Shown here one piece after another: positions 1 through 7,050 of a stretch of DNA of 47,340 nucleotides. Under the pieces are notes generated by a model that saw nothing but the letters and a program-made list of their open reading frames with translations, was not told the origin of the DNA and made no database searches. Position numbers and translations under genes: made by a program. The stretch comes from Desulfofundulus thermosubterraneus DSM 16057 (lineage in GTDB: Bacteria > Bacillota > Desulfotomaculia > Desulfotomaculales > Desulfovirgulaceae): NCBI RefSeq assembly GCF_900142025.1, contig NZ_FQZM01000028.1, positions 1-47,340 on the forward strand, read 5' to 3'. The first letter of the stretch is position 1, and every line of letters begins with the position of its first letter.

Positions 1-188
1 ATGGTGCGCTGCAGTCCAACTCCAAAGCCGAGCACCAGTACCCAGAAAAAGGTGACCGGGTCGATTTTCCGGTTGCGCTGGACGTATCCGACTTTAGCCG
101 CTGTTTCCCTTAGCCACTCCGGAGAAAACATCTTGTTCAAAACTTTTTCTATTTCGCGCGGATTAATTTTTCCGGGAATTAGAGCCAA
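1..188 (-). mobile_element. IS4-type transposase, N-terminal part, cut by window edge
   Basis: The reverse strand reads from a TTG at 188 through about 62 codons to the window edge without a stop. A good ribosome site (AGGAGG) lies about nine bases before the TTG. The peptide has the N-terminal signature of IS4/IS1634-like DDE transposases: a PREIEKVL stretch, then a FSPEWLRETA helix, a KIDPVTFFWVL stretch and GFGVGLQRT. The catalytic domain would lie outside the window, so intactness cannot be judged. Downstream genes up to about 7 kb are broken, so this element may have helped to scramble the region. The family call rests on remembered patterns. Confidence 0.7.
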
Positions 189-297
189 TGTAGAACCTCC
201 TCGCGAACATTATTTGGAGGAGAATTCCACAAAGGGAGGGGCATACTCCTTCTTTTCAAAGAACAATTCCCGCTATTTATTTTCCAGGGACAAAGCC

Positions 298-888
298 CTA
301 TCTCTGGCTGTTATTGGTATATCCAGGGCTTAACCGAACACAAATGGAGTTTTGCAGGTCACACAAATTGGATATTGCATAATGATTTGGATACGAAACA
401 GAATCAATACTATTCTTTATAATGTTGGAATATTCTATTTGTTTATTAATTAATTGTTGGATATTATTTATCCCATAATCATCAGGATCGAGCCCTTTTA
501 ACATTACATAGTATCCTTTATACTCTTGTCCTAATTTTATAGGAATTATGGGGTTGAATGGATTATAATTTGTTATATATTTTCCACTTGTTGGATCTAA
601 TAATATCCATTTATCGTCTATATAGACTTCTAGAAACACGTGCCCACTAAAAGATTTAGTTTTTTTTGGATAATCAAGTGAAAACTGAATACCAGTTGCA
701 TCAACCATTACAACAGGGAATCCATATTTTCTTAGTATACTTCCAACTAGCAATGCGTGATCGTGGCATCCACTAAGCTGTTTTTTCTGAATAATTTCAT
801 TAACCGTAATTTTCCCTACATATTTTCCCCCTGCAGGTACAGTATGAAAGTTTTTGTTTTTCCAATTTAAAATAGTTTTAATATCCAA
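298..888 (-). CDS. Transglutaminase-like (Cys-His-Asp) domain protein, possibly the 3' half of a frameshifted gene
   Basis: This 196-residue frame carries a transglutaminase-like papain fold. A catalytic Cys lies in SGCHDHALLVGSILRKYGFP near residue 40, the His in GHVFLEVYIDDKW near residue 85, and the Asp in LLDPTSGKY near residue 100. Such domains hydrolyse or transfer amide bonds, often on cell-wall or exported proteins. The only start is a TTG with no clear ribosome site. The frame is open back to a TAA at about 929, so it overlaps the end of the upstream stalk-domain gene, which is in another frame. A single indel would fuse the two into one exported protein, and stalk domain plus transglutaminase is a familiar pairing in Firmicutes. 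The last residues may be replaced by the end of the neighbouring IS. It could also be translated by re-initiation. Confidence 0.7.
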   Translation of the reverse strand: MDIKTILNWKNKNFHTVPAGGKYVGKITVNEIIQKKQLSGCHDHALLVGSILRKYGFPVVMVDATGIQFSLDYPKKTKSFSGHVFLEVYIDDKWILLDPTSGKYITNYNPFNPIIPIKLGQEYKGYYVMLKGLDPDDYGINNIQQLINKQIEYSNIIKNSIDSVSYPNHYAISNLCDLQNSICVRLSPGYTNNSQR

Positions 889-908
889 TAGGGTTTTTGT
901 TCTAATTT

Positions 909-1424
909 TTAACTTTGTTTTCCGTTAACAGTATATTTGTTTGGGTTACTATAGTCTATGGCTCCAATGCAACCTTTTTGCTGTTTTCCTTCAGATGGAT
1001 TAGCCATAGAAATAATAGTAATTGTTTGAGATGCAACATCCCAATTAACCTTACTCTCTAGTGCTTCAGATACAAATCTTAAAGGAACGAATGTTCTATT
1101 ATTTATTATCCTAACAGGAACATCTAATATTACTGGTAAGTCATTCTTATATGCAGTAACTTGATCAATAGTCAGTTTTATCTTTGTTGTTCCTTTGGTT
1201 ACTGTAATTGATTGCGTAATATCATCCCAACTAACATCAGCGCCCAACGCTTCAAATATTGCTCTTATTGGAACTAATGTCCTGCTGTTTTCGATAACTG
1301 GTGACACATCAAAGCTTAAAGCCCGCCCGTCAACTATAACCGTGGGTGAGCTAAAAGCCGGGCTGACCATCGGAAATAGAAAAAGTAAAACCAAAAAGGA
1401 AATAAACATTACTGCTCTTTTCAT
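909..1424 (-). CDS. Exported stalk-domain (copper amine oxidase N-terminal-like) protein
   Basis: The start is the ATG at 1424, eight bases after GGAGG; a TTG further upstream lies at the ribosome site and is unlikely. Residues 1-25 form a signal peptide (MKRAVMF, hydrophobic core, then SPAFSS). Two stalk-domain repeats of the copper amine oxidase N-terminal type (PF07833) follow. They are marked by TLVPIRAIFEALGADVSWD and TFVPLRFVSEALESKVNWD, each ending in a TITV/TITI strand. This domain is a non-enzymatic module at the cell surface of Firmicutes. The protein stops after a short linker just before the transglutaminase frame, so the pair may be one interrupted gene. AT-rich codon use contrasts with the housekeeping part of the window. 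Confidence 0.8.
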   Translation of the reverse strand: MKRAVMFISFLVLLFLFPMVSPAFSSPTVIVDGRALSFDVSPVIENSRTLVPIRAIFEALGADVSWDDITQSITVTKGTTKIKLTIDQVTAYKNDLPVILDVPVRIINNRTFVPLRFVSEALESKVNWDVASQTITIISMANPSEGKQQKGCIGAIDYSNPNKYTVNGKQS

Positions 1425-1748
1425 TTTGCATTCCTCCAAACGTTTAAAATATTCAAATGTGTAAATGTTCAGTCAACTCGATTAAAGCACGGCGTTGTCC
1501 CGTTTACTCCCTGGCTTCCGCGTAAGATACGCACCGCGGCTCACTTCGGGCCGGCTCTGGCCCTTAAGAGGATTGCCCGTCACCATCATTCAGGAGCCTC
1601 CCTCAGGAACTTGGATATGACGCGCAGCCCCTAGCCTACCTGCGCCTTACGGCGGCGCTACAACTCGTCCAAAATTCCTGGGCGAAGGGGTCCGTGTATC
1701 TGCCCAATGAATTGACAAGATTAATCCCCCTCGCGTTCCCCCGATTCT
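1425..1748. other. Non-coding, GC-rich stretch with hairpins
   Basis: I find no convincing gene here, although the minus-strand RHS frame formally runs on to 1636. Two self-complementary stretches are visible: CCGCGTAAGATACGCACCGCGG at 1519-1540 contains a GCGTA/TACGC hairpin, and GGGCCGGCTCTGGCCC lies near 1548-1563. Base composition is GC-rich and differs sharply from the AT-rich stalk gene beside it. It could be the end of a mobile element such as a group II intron or IS, but no diagnostic motif was recognised. Confidence 0.4.
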
Positions 1749-1895
1749 CTAAATGCCCAGAGCATTGAGCAACCGCAAAACCACGGCCGCTGTCTCGGGC
1801 CGGGTTGCTGGTTTTGCAGGCCTGAAGGTGTGGTCTTCGTAGCCTTTGATGACGCCCTTCGCCACAGCCCGCGAAATGCTGTCCGCAGCCCAGGC
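1749..1895 (-). pseudogene. SLH (S-layer homology) domain fragment
   Basis: In the frame one base off from the RHS frame, the reverse strand gives an almost complete SLH repeat of about 48 residues. It starts AWAADSISRAVAKG, continues IKGYEDHTFRP, then TRPETAAVVLRLLNAL, and ends in a TAG at 1749. The W-A-D-I, GY-D-TF-P and TR-E-A signature positions are all present. SLH domains anchor exported proteins to pyruvylated secondary wall polymers. There is no start codon or signal peptide of its own. It begins right where RHS homology ends (about 1896), so this is the tail of another surface-protein gene spliced onto the RHS remnant. Confidence 0.75.
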
Positions 1896-2154
1896 CGGAC
1901 CTTGCCCGCATGTAGTACAGGCCGTTATTGTCGGTCATCACCCCGTCCCGGCCGTTGTACAAAAACGGAGTTGCATTTGTCCCCGACCTGTAAACAAGCT
2001 CCCCGTAAGGACCGTACTGGAACCTGTCGGTCACCCGGCCGCCTTCATCCGTAAGAACTACCGTACTCCCCCGCCGGTCATAGTGATAGGTGAGGTAGGA
2101 GCCGTCGGGGTTTTCCGTAACCGCGCTGAGGCGCCCTAAAGCGTCATAGCTCAA
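1896..2154 (-). pseudogene. RHS-repeat core, C-terminal fragment
   Basis: This frame contains the tail of an RHS/YD-repeat protein: SYDALGRLSAVTE, then YHYDRRGSTVVLTDEGG, then YGPYGELVYRSG, and finally NGLYYMRAR, the conserved start of the RHS core boundary. In an intact protein MRAR is followed by YY-P--GRF and a variable toxin or effector domain. Here the frame instead runs out of register into an SLH domain. RHS proteins form large beta-shell cocoons around a toxin. The upstream RHS half lies in a different frame (stop at 2151), so the gene is dead. In-frame codons before the TTG at 2154 read QIGY, consistent with the true frame coming from further upstream. Confidence 0.75.
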
Positions 2155-2933
2155 ATAACCGATTTGCCGCGGCCGTTGCTCAGGCTGATTAACCTTCCTG
2201 CCGAGTCAAACCGGTATTCCTTTTGGTCTTTGCGGGTTAGAGTATAGGAGCCGTCCTGATTTTTAACCAGCCGGGTCTCATAGTTATGGCTCCAGCCTTT
2301 GCCTAAGGGGCCTTCTTTCAGCAGCAGGGAATTATAGTTTAAGTTAAAAGAAACTGGCTGTGCTCCGTTGATTGTCAGTACGTTTCGCTCAATCACATGC
2401 GCCCCTGTAGCAGCGTCCACCGGCTCTGCGATGAGGGTGCCGCCTTTTTCGTATTTCCCCAGCTTCTCCGCTGCAGGTTGACCAGTTAAGGGGAAAGAAA
2501 TCACAGAGAGTTCGGGTTTGAGTTTTACAAGGTAGATACTGAAATCAAGTTCTGAATTACCTGATTGGGTTAAGGTCTCTGTATAGCCTACAACGATATA
2601 TCCTCCGTCCCTGGTCTGCTGGACAAACGAAGCTTGATCGGTTTTATTACCTGTTCGTACCAAGGCTTTTTCCCATAACTTTTTGCCAGAGGCGTCGATC
2701 TTGACAAGGTAAAAATCTTTCATACCATCGCCAAAGGATCCTGAATAACCAGCAATGATATAATTCCCGTCGCGGGTCCGCTGGATGCAATTGGCTCCAT
2801 CATCTGACCACCCCCCAAAAGTCTTTTCCCACTGCTTATTGCCAAAGGCGTCAGTCTTGATCAGATACCCATAAAAACCGCGGCCTGGGGACACGCCTCC
2901 TTCAGGGGGCAGGTACGATGACTTGATCCGCAA
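2151..2933 (-). pseudogene. RHS-family surface protein, N-terminal half
   Basis: The frame holds beta-propeller-like repeats (DGNYIIAGYSGS, then DFYLVKIDASGKKLWEK, then DGGYIVVGYTETL). An RHS entry domain follows: DAATGAHVIERNVLTING, SFNLNYNS, GPLGKGWSHNYETRL, then DGSYTLTRKDQKEYRFDSAGRL. It stops at 2151 after NGRGKSVI, and the remaining RHS sequence continues in another frame, so repeats have been deleted out of frame. The TTG at 2933 has no good ribosome site. The frame is open further upstream without a signal peptide in this frame, so the 5' end is probably also missing. An intact relative would be an exported protein of more than a thousand residues. Confidence 0.75.
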
Positions 2934-3076
2934 GTGAAAATCGGATGGTACAAATAGCCAGGATAAACATATGTTTGGTAGTTACAGTTTCATTTCGAGC
3001 AATATATTTTTTTCTAACACATTTGAATTTCCTGTCAACATTATTTAAAATATTTCGACATATTTAGACAAAAAAC

Positions 3077-3515
3077 GTGGAAGTCATGGACAACCAGGAG
3101 GTCCAGCTAGGCTTTGTAATAGAAAATGAGATTATCATGCATTTAACACTGATCAAAAAAATACGCCAGGAGGTATCTTTGTACGATCCCGTGGGCGTGG
3201 ATAAGGAAGGCAATGAAATCATCTTGATCGAAACCCTGGGTACACCACCGGAAATTTTCTCCGAAATGGTGGAAACACAGCTTGAACTCAAAAATTTGCT
3301 GGAAAGAATTGTTACGCTAAGCCCCCAGGAAATAAAGGTTCTGACCCTGCGGTTTGGTTTAAGCAGTGGCATCCGTGCAACTCAACGGGAAGACGCCCGG
3401 AAGCTAGGAATATCCAGGTCATGTGTCCCGAATTGAAAAGAGAGCCCTGTACAAATTAATCACGGGTTACCAGCTCTACCTGGCTTATCTGGCAGGCCTC
3501 CCCGAATTTCATTGA
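3077..3515 (+). pseudogene. sigK: Sporulation sigma factor K, C-terminal fragment with frameshift
   Basis: From about 3118 the frame matches the C-terminal half of sigma-K: IENEIIMHL, then EVSLYDPVGVDKEGNEI, then LSPQEIKVLTLRFGL, then TQRED-ARKLGISRS of region 4. Sigma-K directs late mother-cell transcription during sporulation. Regions 1-2 are absent, and the residues before IENEI (DNQEVQLGFV) are not sigma-like. One base is missing near 3425: the first frame stops at 3436, while the next frame continues SRIEKRALYKLITGYQ to a TGA at 3515. The gene is therefore a remnant. Homology begins at ENE, around AATGA at 3125-3129, the site where skin-type elements split sigK in bacilli as I recall. 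A full copy should exist elsewhere if the organism sporulates. Confidence 0.8.
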
Positions 3516-3558
3516 CAAGACAGATTTTGCGGTTTACAATTATAACATATACGTTATA
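3512..3558 (+). promoter_or_regulatory. Promoter and palindromic operator of the toxin-antitoxin pair
   Basis: TTGACA at 3512-3517 and TACAAT at 3535-3540 are separated by exactly 17 bases, a near-consensus vegetative promoter. Immediately downstream TATAAC-atatac-GTTATA at 3541-3558 is a perfect inverted repeat with six-base arms. It sits at the likely transcription start, where a HigA-type antitoxin would bind and repress its own operon. Binding is inferred from position and symmetry. Confidence 0.75.
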
Positions 3559-3575
3559 CCAGAGAAGGTTGCTCC

Positions 3576-3930
3576 ATGCGCTGGGAAGTTGAATTTTACA
3601 AAAGCGCTTCGGGCAGGAAACCGGCAGCCGATTTTATTGTGTCGCTGCAGCCGAAAGAACAGGCGAAAATTGCCCGGGCCATCGACCTCCTGGAAGAATT
3701 CGGCCCGCAGATCGGGATGCCTTATGTTAGGCACCTGGACGGCGGTCTTTGGGAATTGCGCGTGCCATTCGGCGGGCAGACGTTCCGACTGCTGTTTTTC
3801 ATCGAGGGTAACACCCTGGATTATGGTGCACGGCTTTTCCAAGAAGACCCCGAAAACGCCGCTTAAAGAGCTGAATACCGCCATTGCAAGGATGAAAGAC
3901 TACAAAAGAAGGATCGGTGATAACAAATGA
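3576..3930 (+). pseudogene. RelE/HigB-type (Gp49-like) toxin, frameshifted
   Basis: The ATG at 3576 follows a weak GAAGG site. The first frame gives MRWEVEFYKSASGRKPAADF, then ARAIDLLEEFGPQIGMPYVR-LDGGLWELR and TFRLLFFIEGNTL, typical of the phage-derived Gp49/HigB toxin family that cleaves mRNA on ribosomes. At about 3819 an extra G (ctgGattatggtg) shifts the frame into a short tail ending at 3866. Removing one base restores NTLIMVHGFSKKTPKTP, then ELNTAIARMKDYK, up to the TGA at 3930, which overlaps the antitoxin ATG. The truncated product lacks the C-terminal catalytic portion, so the toxin is probably inactive unless this is a sequencing error or a programmed slip. Confidence 0.8.
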
Positions 3931-4205
3931 AATGGAGCGATTTAAAAAATGAACTGATGGAAGATCCGGCTTTCCGGCAAGCTTACGAAGAACTGGAACC
4001 GGAATACCAGCTTATCAGGGCCATCATTAAACAGCGGAAATTAAAGGGAATGACCCAGGCCGAACTCGCCCGTAGAGTCGGCACCTGTCAGTCGGCTATC
4101 GCCAGGCTAGAAAGCGGAACTTATAACCCCTCCCTTCGGTTTTTAAAGAAAGTCGCGAAAGCTCTGGAAGCGAAAATCGAAGTGTCGCTAAAATGCGACA
4201 ACTGA
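3927..4205 (+). CDS. HigA-like antitoxin, XRE helix-turn-helix
   Basis: This 92-residue protein has a helical N-terminus (DLKNELMEDPAFRQAYEEL) and a Cro/C1-type HTH at about residues 37-85, including KGMTQAELARRVGTCQSAIA, LESGTYNPSL and LKKVAKALEAK. It would neutralise the HigB toxin and repress the operon. Its ATG overlaps the restored toxin stop as ATGA, the usual translational coupling of reversed toxin-antitoxin pairs. The gene is intact although the toxin is frameshifted. Its 3' end lies antisense to the broken tail of the MFS transporter frame, and its sequence therefore replaces the lost end of that gene. Confidence 0.85.
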   Translation: MKWSDLKNELMEDPAFRQAYEELEPEYQLIRAIIKQRKLKGMTQAELARRVGTCQSAIARLESGTYNPSLRFLKKVAKALEAKIEVSLKCDN

Positions 4206-5403
4206 TCCGGGTAGCGGCCAGCACTCCCCCGGCAATGCCCAGTCGGAAGCGGGGCACGGAGCCCATTACGGCGCTGTTGTTAGGAGACTGGAATAGCCCC
4301 GTGCCCAACCCGAAGATGCCGAGACGCCAGGCCACGTCGCCGGTGCCGGAATGCTGCCCCAGTCCAGCCAGGAGTAGAGCAGAGACGGTACAGATAAGCG
4401 AGCCCGTGAAGGCCAGTCCTCGCTGCCCGCTCTTATCCGACAGCGCACCGGCCAGGGGAGCTACTACCAACACCGTCAGGGGAAAGGCGGTCATGGTTGC
4501 TCCTGCCCGGCCAGCGGAAAGTCCCATCGCCTGCTGCAGGAGAAAAGGGGTCAGGAAAACAATGACGTACTGGGTCATGAAGTTTAGAAGGGCGGCCAGG
4601 TTGCCGGCCGCAAAGGCGCGGATGTGGAAGAGCTTGAGGTCCAGCATGGGTTCGGGAGAGCGCTTCTCCACCACGACAAACCAGCTCAGTAAAGAGAGAG
4701 CCGCAAGGCCGAGCACCAGGATGGGCCAGGACCAGTTGTAGGCCTCGCCACGGCTGACGGACAGAAGCAGGGCGCCGAGGCCGCAGAAGGCCAGCACCGC
4801 TCCCGGCCAGTCAAAGCGCTGGCGCTTTTCGCTGCGGAACTCGGGGAGAAGGTGCCGGCACCACAGGTAAGCGGCAATACCGATGGGCACGTTAATAAAA
4901 AAGATGGCCCGCCATCCCAGGGTATCCACCAGCAGGCCTCCCAGGCTGGGCCCCATAGCCAGGCCGAGGGCTATGACCATTCCGTTCATGCCCAGAGCCC
5001 GGCCTCGTTCCTGGGGTGGGAAGACGGCGATAATGATGGCGGGAGCCATGGTCATCATCATGCCTGCTCCGCCGGCCTGCAAAGCCCGCAGCAGGATCAG
5101 GGTGCCCAGGGTGGGGGCAAGGCCGCAGAGGGCAGAGGTGAGGACGAAGGTCAAAAGCCCGGCTAAAAAGACCCGCTTGAAGCCGAACATGTCTCCCATC
5201 CGGCCAAAGGCGAGTATCAAGCTGCCCAGTACCAGCAGATAGGCCATGGACACCCAGCCTATGGTGGCCGGGTCTGCACCGAAATCCCGGGCAATGACAG
5301 GTGTGGCTATATAGACCACACTGGCATCGATGGGACCCATGATGGAGCCGAGCAGGACCGCGGTCAGGATGCGCCACCTGTTGGCGTACTGCTGATCACT
5401 CAT
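4096..5403 (-). pseudogene. MFS drug-efflux transporter (DHA2/EmrB-QacA type), 3'-truncated
   Basis: Transporter homology runs from ATG 5403 (MSDQQYANRWRIL) to about 4210. Hallmarks are GPIDASVVYIATPVIARDF (motif D-like, TM1), LILAFGRMGDMFGFKRVF (motif A), LLRALQAGGAGMMM (motif B) and MGPSLGGLLVDTLGWRAIFF (motif C). Around twelve hydrophobic helices are visible, fitting proton-driven export of drugs. After GIAGGVLAATRIS near 4210 the frame leaves the family and reads antisense through the antitoxin gene to a stop at 4096. The last one or two helices of a 14-helix transporter are therefore lost. It is probably non-functional. The upstream side is a duplicated scrap of IS3 sequence, so both ends are rearrangement joints. 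Confidence 0.8.
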
Positions 5404-5404
5404 A

Positions 5405-5435
5405 TTTTTATACACCACCTTTTTTATACACCACC
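5405..5435. repeat. 15-bp tandem duplication at the MFS/IS3 joint
   Basis: TTTTTATACACCACC occurs at 5405-5419 and again at 5421-5435, one base apart. The second copy is part of the IS3 transposase reading frame (Tyr-Thr-Thr-Asp). The first copy forms the leader of the divergent MFS gene. This looks like a scar left when the two segments were joined. Confidence 0.85.
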
Positions 5436-5876
5436 GATATTACCTATATTCGTCTGCAAAAGGGCTGGGTGTACCTGGTAGCAATCATGGATTGGTACTC
5501 CCGTTATGTGGTCAGTTGGGAGATGGATCTCTCGCTGGAGATTTCCTTTGTCCTGGAAGCAGTCAAACTGGCCCTGGCCCGGTCCCGGCCGGAAATCATG
5601 AACAGCGACCAGGGAAGCCAGTTCACCAGCCCGCAGTACATAGAGCTTTTAAAAAATGCAGGGGTCCAAATCAGCATGGACGGTAAGGGTAGAGTTACAG
5701 ATAACATCTTTGTCGAGCGCCTCTGGCGCAGTCTGAAATACGAAGAAGTTTACCTGCTCGACTACGCCAGTCCCCGCTAGGCCAGGCAAAGAATCGCCCA
5801 CTACCTGGACTTTTATAACTATCGTCGCCCTCATCAATCACTTGGCTACCAAACACCTGCAGAAGTTTACACATAA
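5427..5876 (+). pseudogene. IS3-family transposase (OrfB, rve domain), C-terminal remnant
   Basis: The DDE integrase core is readable. The first Asp is in TDITYIRLQKGWVYL, followed by VAIMDWYSRYVVSWE; the second Asp is in MNSDQGSQFTSPQYIELL, and the Glu in NIFVERLWRSLKYEEVYL. A TAG at 5778-5780 interrupts the frame. Beyond it ARQRIAHYLDFYNYRRPHQSLGY and TPAEVYT continue in the same frame to a TAA at 5876. The N-terminal part and OrfA are missing, and no inverted repeats were recognised. It is a dead fragment marking an old insertion. Confidence 0.85.
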
Positions 5877-6010
5877 TCATGCCATAATATACAAAAGGAG
5901 GTGGCCACAACCAGGGATATTATAACAGATTTGGTAGTGCCAATGGTTTAATAACCCTAACCATTCTACCTATTACAAGGTCTATAAAACACGTGTTTGA
6001 CTCTTAAATT

Positions 6011-6199
6011 TTAAATAAAACTGTCTTGACAATGGGGTCCACCTTGCCCGATATCATGTTTAATCTTATCCCTAATCAGTACACCCAGTTTTTCTATGTC
6101 CTCCGCCGACAACTCTACCTGACCCAGAAAAGTAACATTTTCTAGTTCCGCCGAGAGAACCTGCTCACAGTCTTCCACGTCGATACACCTTTCCAACAT
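6011..6199 (-). CDS. Small acidic hypothetical protein
   Basis: This 62-residue frame starts with ATG at 6199, about ten bases after a GGGGG stretch, and reads MLERCIDVEDCEQVLS, then ELSAEDIEKLGVLIRDKIKHD. I do not recognise the family. It is acidic, helical-looking and carries three Cys. It lies alone between the IS3 remnant (ending 5876) and the divergent PIN toxin promoter. The AT-rich stretch 5877-6010 before its stop holds no gene that I can see. It may be a genuine small protein or the end of a decayed one. Confidence 0.35.
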   Translation of the reverse strand: MLERCIDVEDCEQVLSAELENVTFLGQVELSAEDIEKLGVLIRDKIKHDIGQGGPHCQDSFI

Positions 6200-6330
6200 C
6201 AGCAGATATCCCCCAATAGATATCTTCTTTTTTCAAATGATTATTTCGCTAAACTATTCGACGATTTTTACCAATTCCCTCTAATCTTTACCACAGAAAA
6301 AGCACCGGCACCCCGGCACTTGCAAACGAT

Positions 6331-6360
6331 TTGACTGTATGAACTAGCCCCTGGTACAAT
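6331..6360 (+). promoter_or_regulatory. Promoter of the PIN toxin operon
   Basis: TTGACT at 6331-6336 and TACAAT at 6355-6360 are spaced by 18 bases, about 30 bases upstream of the antitoxin ATG and its AGAAGGTGA ribosome site. Confidence 0.65.
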
Positions 6361-6390
6361 AAATACAACACAGGAAGAAGGTGATTATAT

Positions 6391-6585
6391 ATGCTGCCCA
6401 AAAGAAATATGCTACCCAAAAGAAGGATGAGCAATTTCGCGAAGGGTTTAATTGAAGCGCGTCGTCTATCAGGGATCATTACGAGAAAAATGAAGTCAGC
6501 CGGCTTTACCCATGAAGAATTAGAGAAGGATGTCCATGAAGTCTTTCGTGAAATCAAAAGAAATCGCAATTCCAATCGTGGTTGA
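6391..6585 (+). CDS. Small antitoxin-like partner of the PIN toxin
   Basis: The 64-residue product is basic at its start and has a helical core (MSNFAKGLIEARRLSGII, then GFTHEELEKDVHEVFREIK). It overlaps the following PIN-domain gene by about 50 bases, the arrangement of VapBC-like pairs in which the first gene is the antitoxin. The first 36 bases are a tandem pair of 18-base units that encode MLPKRN and MLPKRR, giving two alternative starts (6391 and 6409), with a third ATG at 6427. The first has the best ribosome site. The family is not recognised from sequence alone; the role is inferred from context. Confidence 0.6.
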   Translation: MLPKRNMLPKRRMSNFAKGLIEARRLSGIITRKMKSAGFTHEELEKDVHEVFREIKRNRNSNRG

Positions 6586-7003
6586 TACGAACGTGCTTGT
6601 TCCTTCTCTTTATATGGCCACCCCCCTGCTTCGTTTTGTACTTTCCGGAAATTTGATCCTCATTTGGAATGATTTCATACGTTCGGAAGCCTGTGAAATA
6701 ATTAACCGGCTAGCTCACCGTTATTTTGAAAAGGCCGGTGTCTCCGCTTCGGAAGTAAATTACCTGCTCGACCTGGTTCTCCATAAGGAAAGCAAGGTGC
6801 CGGAAATGCCGGGCGACTGGCCGCCGCACTCCCCGGACAGGGACGACGACCCATTCTTATGGGCGGCCATAGCCGGAAAAGCGGAGTACATCATTTCTAG
6901 CGACATCCGGCATATGCTTAAGTTAAAAAATATCTATGGTATCCCGATAGGAAGACCGAAAGACTTTTTCGATTGGGTGAAAATAGCACATCCCATGTCC
7001 TGA
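6536..7003 (+). CDS. PIN-domain ribonuclease toxin (COG1569-like)
   Basis: The protein is a PIN-fold nuclease of the putative toxin family: PIVVDTNVLVPSLY with the first metal-binding Asp near residue 15, an acidic cluster DRDDDPFLWAAIAGKAEYI in the middle, and ISSDIRHMLKL towards the end. PIN toxins cut RNA using Mg ions. ATG 6536 follows AGAAGGA by about five bases; an in-frame ATG at 6530 is also possible. The gene overlaps the small upstream antitoxin-like frame and is followed by a terminator. It appears intact, unlike most neighbours. Confidence 0.8.
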   Translation: MKSFVKSKEIAIPIVVDTNVLVPSLYMATPLLRFVLSGNLILIWNDFIRSEACEIINRLAHRYFEKAGVSASEVNYLLDLVLHKESKVPEMPGDWPPHSPDRDDDPFLWAAIAGKAEYIISSDIRHMLKLKNIYGIPIGRPKDFFDWVKIAHPMS

Positions 7004-7009
7004 AACTTA

Positions 7010-7037
7010 CCATATCCTGCTGAGATACGGTTTTTTT
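7010..7037 (+). terminator. Rho-independent terminator of the PIN operon
   Basis: CCATATC at 7010-7016 pairs with GATACGG at 7024-7030 with one mismatch around a seven-base loop. Seven T residues follow directly, just after the PIN gene stop. Confidence 0.7.
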
Positions 7038-7050
7038 AAGAACCGTTCGG

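Noticed and set aside
3077-3515. A working skin-like element here
   Set aside because: No recombinase and no N-terminal sigK half are in the window, and the fragment is frameshifted.
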